DNA of 64,000 nucleotides from Paraburkholderia azotifigens (lineage in GTDB: Bacteria; Pseudomonadota; Gammaproteobacteria; Burkholderiales; Burkholderiaceae). How positions within the stretch are numbered: position 1 is the stretch's first letter; every line of letters begins with the position of its first letter. Position numbers and translations under genes: made by a program. The notes under the pieces are model-generated. The model worked only from the letters and a program-made list of their open reading frames with translations. It was not told the origin of the DNA and made no database searches. Shown piece by piece: positions 60,668 to 64,000 of the stretch. The stretch lies in assembly GCF_007995085.1 (NCBI RefSeq), contig NZ_VOQS01000003.1, positions 2,604,001 to 2,668,000 of the forward strand. Reading direction: 5' to 3'.

Positions 60668-61795
60668 ATGAAATCGATCATCGGCAACATTAGTCAGATT
60701 CTGGGATTCGTGGCGGCGCAGCGCAGCCGCGAGCTGTCCAGCGCGTCGCCGCAGCACGACGGCGAGCGCTTTCGCAACGTGAAGCCGCGCCCGGTGGAGG
60801 GCTTTGGCAAGACGCTGCGCATCGCGTGGAATGTGCTGTTCAACAAGCCCGACGGCACGATGCCGTCGGCCGAACTGCCCGTGGACCCGCTGACGCGCGC
60901 GGATCTCGATGCCGCGCCCGACGGCAGCCTGTTCCGGCTCGGCCATTCGACGATGCTGCTCAAGCTGCGCGGCCAGTTCTGGCTGACGGATCCCGTGTTC
61001 GCGGAGCGTGCGTCGCCGTTCAAACGGATGGGCCCGAAGCGTTTTCATGCGCCGCCCATCGCGCGCGAAGATTTGCCGCCGTTGCGCGGCGTGATCCTGT
61101 CGCACGATCACTACGACCATCTGGACCGCGAGACGGTGCTCGCACTTGCCGATACGACGGGCGTGTTCCTGACGCCGCTTGGCGTCGGCGACCGGCTGAT
61201 CGAGTGGGGCGTGAATGCGTCGAAGGTGCGTCAGTTCGACTGGTGGCAGGGCGTCGAGATCGAGGGCGTGCAGTTTACGGCAACCCCGGCGCAGCATTTC
61301 TCGGGGCGCAGCCTGTTCGACGGCAACAGCACGCTGTGGGCGTCATGGGTGATCGTCGACGGCGATCTGCGCGTGTTCTTCAGCGGCGACACCGGCTACT
61401 TCGACGGCTTCAGGGCGATCGGCGAGCGGCTCGGCCCGTTCGACGTGACCCTGATGGAGACGGGCGCGTACGACGCGCAATGGCCGTACGTCCACATGCA
61501 GCCCGACCATACCGTGCAGGCGCATATCGATCTGCGCGGACGCTGGCTGGTGCCGATCCACAACGGCACATTCGATCTGGCGATGCATCGCTGGCAGGAG
61601 CCGTTCGAGCGCGTGGTGGGGCTGGCCGCCGCGCACGGCATCGCGCTGGCGACGCCGCGCATGGGCGAGCGGCTCGATCTCAGCGCGCCGCATCGCGGCG
61701 AGCGCTGGTGGCGCGACGTGCTGGATGTGGCCGATGCGCCGAAACCGGCGCGCCGCCGCGCATCGTGCCGTCCTGCGGGGCAGAGCAACGCCTGA
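60668..61795 (+). CDS. MBL-fold metallo-hydrolase, UlaG/NAPE-PLD type
   Basis: 375 aa. Metal motif H146-x-H148-x-D150-H151 (LSHDHYDHLD), further ligands in TPAQHFSGRS and FSGDTGYFDGF, and late His (VPIHNGTFD). The order and the LGHSTMLLKLRGQFWLTDPV start match NAPE-PLD/UlaG-like lipid or lactone hydrolases. Weak N-terminal hydrophobicity only, so probably cytoplasmic or peripheral. Divergent TetR regulator; strong terminator 27 bp downstream. Confidence 0.92.
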   Translation: MKSIIGNISQILGFVAAQRSRELSSASPQHDGERFRNVKPRPVEGFGKTLRIAWNVLFNKPDGTMPSAELPVDPLTRADLDAAPDGSLFRLGHSTMLLKLRGQFWLTDPVFAERASPFKRMGPKRFHAPPIAREDLPPLRGVILSHDHYDHLDRETVLALADTTGVFLTPLGVGDRLIEWGVNASKVRQFDWWQGVEIEGVQFTATPAQHFSGRSLFDGNSTLWASWVIVDGDLRVFFSGDTGYFDGFRAIGERLGPFDVTLMETGAYDAQWPYVHMQPDHTVQAHIDLRGRWLVPIHNGTFDLAMHRWQEPFERVVGLAAAHGIALATPRMGERLDLSAPHRGERWWRDVLDVADAPKPARRRASCRPAGQSNA

Positions 61796-61821
61796 TAGCG
61801 TTTCGCACCGGCAGTCCCGCG

Positions 61822-61858
61822 AAAAAGCGCGCTTCGTAAAAGAGCGCGCTTTTTTTTT
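61822..61858 (+). terminator. Rho-independent terminator after the MBL gene
   Basis: AAGCGCGCT (61825-61833) / AGCGCGCTT (61843-61851) with a 9-nt loop, A run before and eight T residues after. Confidence 0.9.
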
Positions 61859-62007
61859 GCGCCCGTGATTTTGTCCGGCGACGATGGCTCGCTGCACGCG
61901 CAGCAGCTTCATGCAAGGCTGCACGAAGCGCGTTAAGGTATGCCTTCACGCGTGCAGTCGACGCAAGTTTTCAATCGATCGATGCGAAGTCCACGGAGTT
62001 TCAACAG

Positions 62008-62409
62008 ATGAGCGAAACCACGCAGTTCTGGATGGTCGAGGGCGCGCCGACGCCCGTCGGCCCGTTTTCACACGCGACGGAATCGGGCGGCTGGGTGTTC
62101 GTCACGGGCCAGATGCCGACGCTGCCCGGCGACGACGCGGCGCCTTTGCCCGAAGGCGTTGCCGCGCAGACCAAACGCGTGATGGATAACCTGGTGCTGG
62201 TGCTCAAGGGCATCGGTCTCGGGCTCGAACACGTCGTGTCGGCGCGCATCTTCCTCACCGAATTCAAGCGCGACTACGCGACGATGAATGCCGTCTACGC
62301 CGCGCATTTCCCGCCGGGACGTTTGCCCGCGCGGACCTGCGTCGGCGTGACGGGGCTCGCGCGCGACGCGCTCGTCGAGATCGATTTCATCGTGCGGCGG
62401 CCTGGCTGA
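62008..62409 (+). CDS. RidA-family enamine/imine deaminase
   Basis: 133 aa, normal RidA length. Family motifs: FVTGQMPTLPG near the start, VVSARIFLTEFKRDYATMN in the middle, the substrate-carboxylate-binding R109 (LPARTCVGV) and E124 (VEIDFI). RidA proteins remove reactive enamines made by PLP enzymes. It precedes an aldo/keto reductase by 14 bp, likely co-transcribed. Confidence 0.92.
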   Translation: MSETTQFWMVEGAPTPVGPFSHATESGGWVFVTGQMPTLPGDDAAPLPEGVAAQTKRVMDNLVLVLKGIGLGLEHVVSARIFLTEFKRDYATMNAVYAAHFPPGRLPARTCVGVTGLARDALVEIDFIVRRPG

Positions 62410-62423
62410 CGTGGTTCTGGCCC

Positions 62424-63362
62424 ATGTCCCATCCCTTTGAATCGCCGTCGCGTCGCGGCTTCCTGAGAAGCGCGCTGATGATGCCGCTTGCGCTCTCGGC
62501 CGCGTCGCTCGTGGAGGCACAGGACAAGCCATTGCCGCGCATGGAAACCCGCAAGATTCCGTCGACGGGCGAGCCATTGCCCGTCGTCGGCTGCGGCACG
62601 TGGCGCACGTTCGATGTCGGCGACGATCCGCAAGGCCAGGCACGGCTCGCCGAGGTGCTGAACGTGCTGTTCGCGGCAGGCGGCTCGGTCATCGATTCGT
62701 CGCCGATGTACGGTTCGTCCGAAGCGGTCGCGGGCACGCTGCTCACACGGCTCGATGCGCACGGCAAGGCGTTCGTCGCGACCAAGGTGTGGACGCAAGG
62801 ACGCGAAGCGGGCATCGCGCAGATGGAGCAGTCGATGCGCCGCCTGCAGCAGCCGCGCATCGATCTGATGCAGGTGCACAACCTCGTCGACTGGCGAACA
62901 CAGCTTGCCACTTTGCGCGACTGGAAAGCGCGCGGGCGCGTGCGCCATATCGGCATCACGCACTACACGTCGAGCGCGTTCGAGGAGGTAGCGGGCGTGA
63001 TGCACAGCGAGAAGCCCGACTTCGTGCAGATCAACTACGCCGCCGACGACCGCGATGCCGAACAGCGCATCCTGCCGCTCGCGCACGATCTGGGCATCGG
63101 CGTCGTGATCAATCAGCCGTTCGGCGGCGGCGGGCTGCTGTCGCGGGTCGGCAAGACGCCGCTGCCCGCGTGGGCGGGCGAGATCGGCTGCACGACGTGG
63201 GCGCAGGTCCTGCTGAAATTCGTGCTCGCGCAACCGGCCGTGAGCGTCGTGATTCCGGGCACGGGCCGCCCGGAATATATGGCCGACAACGTGCGCGCAG
63301 GCACCGGCCCGTATCCCGACAAGGCGCTGTGCAAGCGGATCGCCGAGGCCGTGGGCAGCTGA
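62424..63362 (+). CDS. Tat-exported aldo/keto reductase
   Basis: 312 aa. A Tat signal (SRRGFLRSALMMPLALSAAS) ends near LVEA-QDK. The AKR barrel has the tetrad positions: Asp and Tyr in VIDSSPMYGSS, Lys in FVATKVW and His in MQVHNLVD. AKRs reduce carbonyls with NAD(P)H; finding one with a Tat signal is unusual but known in Burkholderiaceae and pseudomonads (general recall). Cofactor would have to be bound before export. It follows ridA after 14 bp. Confidence 0.9.
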   Translation: MSHPFESPSRRGFLRSALMMPLALSAASLVEAQDKPLPRMETRKIPSTGEPLPVVGCGTWRTFDVGDDPQGQARLAEVLNVLFAAGGSVIDSSPMYGSSEAVAGTLLTRLDAHGKAFVATKVWTQGREAGIAQMEQSMRRLQQPRIDLMQVHNLVDWRTQLATLRDWKARGRVRHIGITHYTSSAFEEVAGVMHSEKPDFVQINYAADDRDAEQRILPLAHDLGIGVVINQPFGGGGLLSRVGKTPLPAWAGEIGCTTWAQVLLKFVLAQPAVSVVIPGTGRPEYMADNVRAGTGPYPDKALCKRIAEAVGS

Positions 63363-63371
63363 CGCCGCATC

Positions 63372-64000
63372 TTACGAAGCCGACGCCTTCAGCAAAACCG
63401 GGTCGTTGCGAAAGACATCCGGGAACATCTGCTTCAGGTAGGTGATCTTCGGCAGATCGTTGATCGCGATGTACGGCGAATCGGGATGCAGCACCAGATA
63501 GTTCTGGTGATACTGCTCGGCGGGATAGAAGCCCTTGAAGTCCTCGATCTTCGTCACGATCGGCGCGTTGAATACCTTCGCCTTGCCCAGCTGCGCGATA
63601 TACGCCTGCGCGATCGCGCGCTGTTCGGCGTTCTGCGGAAACACAGCGGAGCGATATTGCGTGCCGTGATCGGGGCCCTGGTAGTTGAGCTGCGTCGGGT
63701 TATGCGCGACCGAAAAGAAAATCTGCAGCAGACGGCCGTACGTGATCTGCGTCGGGTCGTAGGTGATGCGCACCGATTCCGCGTGCCCCGTGTCGCCCTC
63801 GCTGACGGTCTCGTATTGCGCGGTGTTCGCGGCGCCGCCTGCGTAGCCGGACGCGACCTGTTGCACGCCTTTCACGTGCTCGTACACGCCCTGCACGCCC
63901 CAGAAGCAGCCGCCTGCGAAGACGGCTGTTTCCGTGTGCGTGGCGCCCACTTTTTCGTCCTGCGCGGGCGCGGGAATCCGCACCGCCTGTTCCGCCGACG
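63372..64000 (-). CDS. msrA: Peptide methionine-S-sulfoxide reductase MsrA (5' end outside window)
   Basis: The visible part covers the catalytic domain: AVFAGGCFWGVQGVYEHVKG with the active Cys, SGYAGGAANTAQYETVSEGD, SVAHNPTQLNYQGPDHGTQY, and the C-terminal EDFKGFYPAEQYHQNYL. The frame is open beyond the right edge (residues before the GTG at 63983 read AEQA), so an N-terminal extension or export signal probably continues outside. It repairs oxidised methionine. It ends 9 bp from the convergent AKR gene. Confidence 0.93.
   Translation of the reverse strand, partial: SAEQAVRIPAPAQDEKVGATHTETAVFAGGCFWGVQGVYEHVKGVQQVASGYAGGAANTAQYETVSEGDTGHAESVRITYDPTQITYGRLLQIFFSVAHNPTQLNYQGPDHGTQYRSAVFPQNAEQRAIAQAYIAQLGKAKVFNAPIVTKIEDFKGFYPAEQYHQNYLVLHPDSPYIAINDLPKITYLKQMFPDVFRNDPVLLKASAS

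Noticed and set aside
1..64000. Insertion sequences, prophage genes, tRNA or rRNA genes
   Set aside because: No transposase, integrase or phage structural protein, no flanking inverted repeats with target duplications, and no tRNA cloverleaf or rRNA-like stretch was recognised.

Overview
The window looks like a chromosomal segment of a Burkholderiaceae bacterium, most likely Paraburkholderia or a close relative. The reasons are the uniformly high GC with G/C-rich third codon positions, a Burkholderia-type trimeric porin, an ACC deaminase (acdS) divergent from an Lrp-type regulator (typical of plant-associated Paraburkholderia), and a complete Wsp surface-sensing operon of the pseudomonad/Burkholderia type. 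I see no rRNA, tRNA, CRISPR array, insertion sequence or prophage. The coding style is even throughout, so most of it reads as resident catabolic and signalling DNA rather than a recent island.

Layout. 1-3.8 kb: the end of a TonB-dependent receptor with its PiuC-type dioxygenase (iron uptake), then an EamA exporter divergent from a LysR regulator. 3.8-11.1 kb: an L-lactate locus (lutA-lutC-lutB-lldP on the minus strand, lldR divergent) next to a Cache-domain chemoreceptor. Two TGGT-N3-ACCA operators flank lldR. 11.2-14.8 kb: LysR/SDR pair, a CorA/ZntB-like channel and an EthD protein. 14.85-20.06 kb: a sugar-acid operon (IlvD/EDD dehydratase, RraA-like protein, MFS transporter, LacI regulator) preceded by two LacI-type palindromes 115 bp apart. 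20.1-21.9 kb: hemerythrin and NnrS. 22.0-31.0 kb: the full wspA-B-C-D-E-F-R operon (minus strand), which should convert surface or envelope stress into c-di-GMP. 31.2-34.6 kb: a TPR-protein relic, LysR divergent from a SnoaL-like protein and an atypical SDR, a DUF488 protein and a small monooxygenase. 34.8-39.6 kb: a uronate/sugar-acid cluster (DapA-like enzyme, porin, and convergent exuT-udh). 39.9-42.1 kb: a collapsed remnant of a giant AAA-ATPase/GAF/PAS histidine kinase. 42.1-46.5 kb: a branched-chain amino-acid binding protein, a lipoprotein, acdS and acdR. 46.6-49.0 kb: a hybrid PAS-PAS histidine kinase with two receiver domains. 49.0-57.1 kb: a UdgX-type uracil-DNA glycosylase, several small acidic or disordered proteins, an EEP phosphatase/phospholipase D-VTT pair and a Rieske-AIF reductase. 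57.5-59.9 kb: an acyl-CoA-dehydrogenase-like/NodS-like methyltransferase/GT2 operon of unknown product. 59.9-64.0 kb: TetR divergent from an MBL hydrolase, then RidA, a Tat-exported aldo/keto reductase, and MsrA running off the right end.

The most noteworthy points are: (i) three separable sets of inferred operators (LldR-like TGGT-N3-ACCA, LacI-like with central CG, and a second FadR-like TTGT-N3-ACAA set shared by the DapA-like gene and an orphan site before the kinase relic); (ii) 9-bp in-frame repeat tracts inside wspE and wspC; (iii) a UdgX with a KRRMH loop; (iv) an SDR lacking the catalytic Tyr and Lys; (v) the uncharacterised ACAD-methyltransferase-GT2 operon. All functions are inferred from sequence reading alone; no database search was run.
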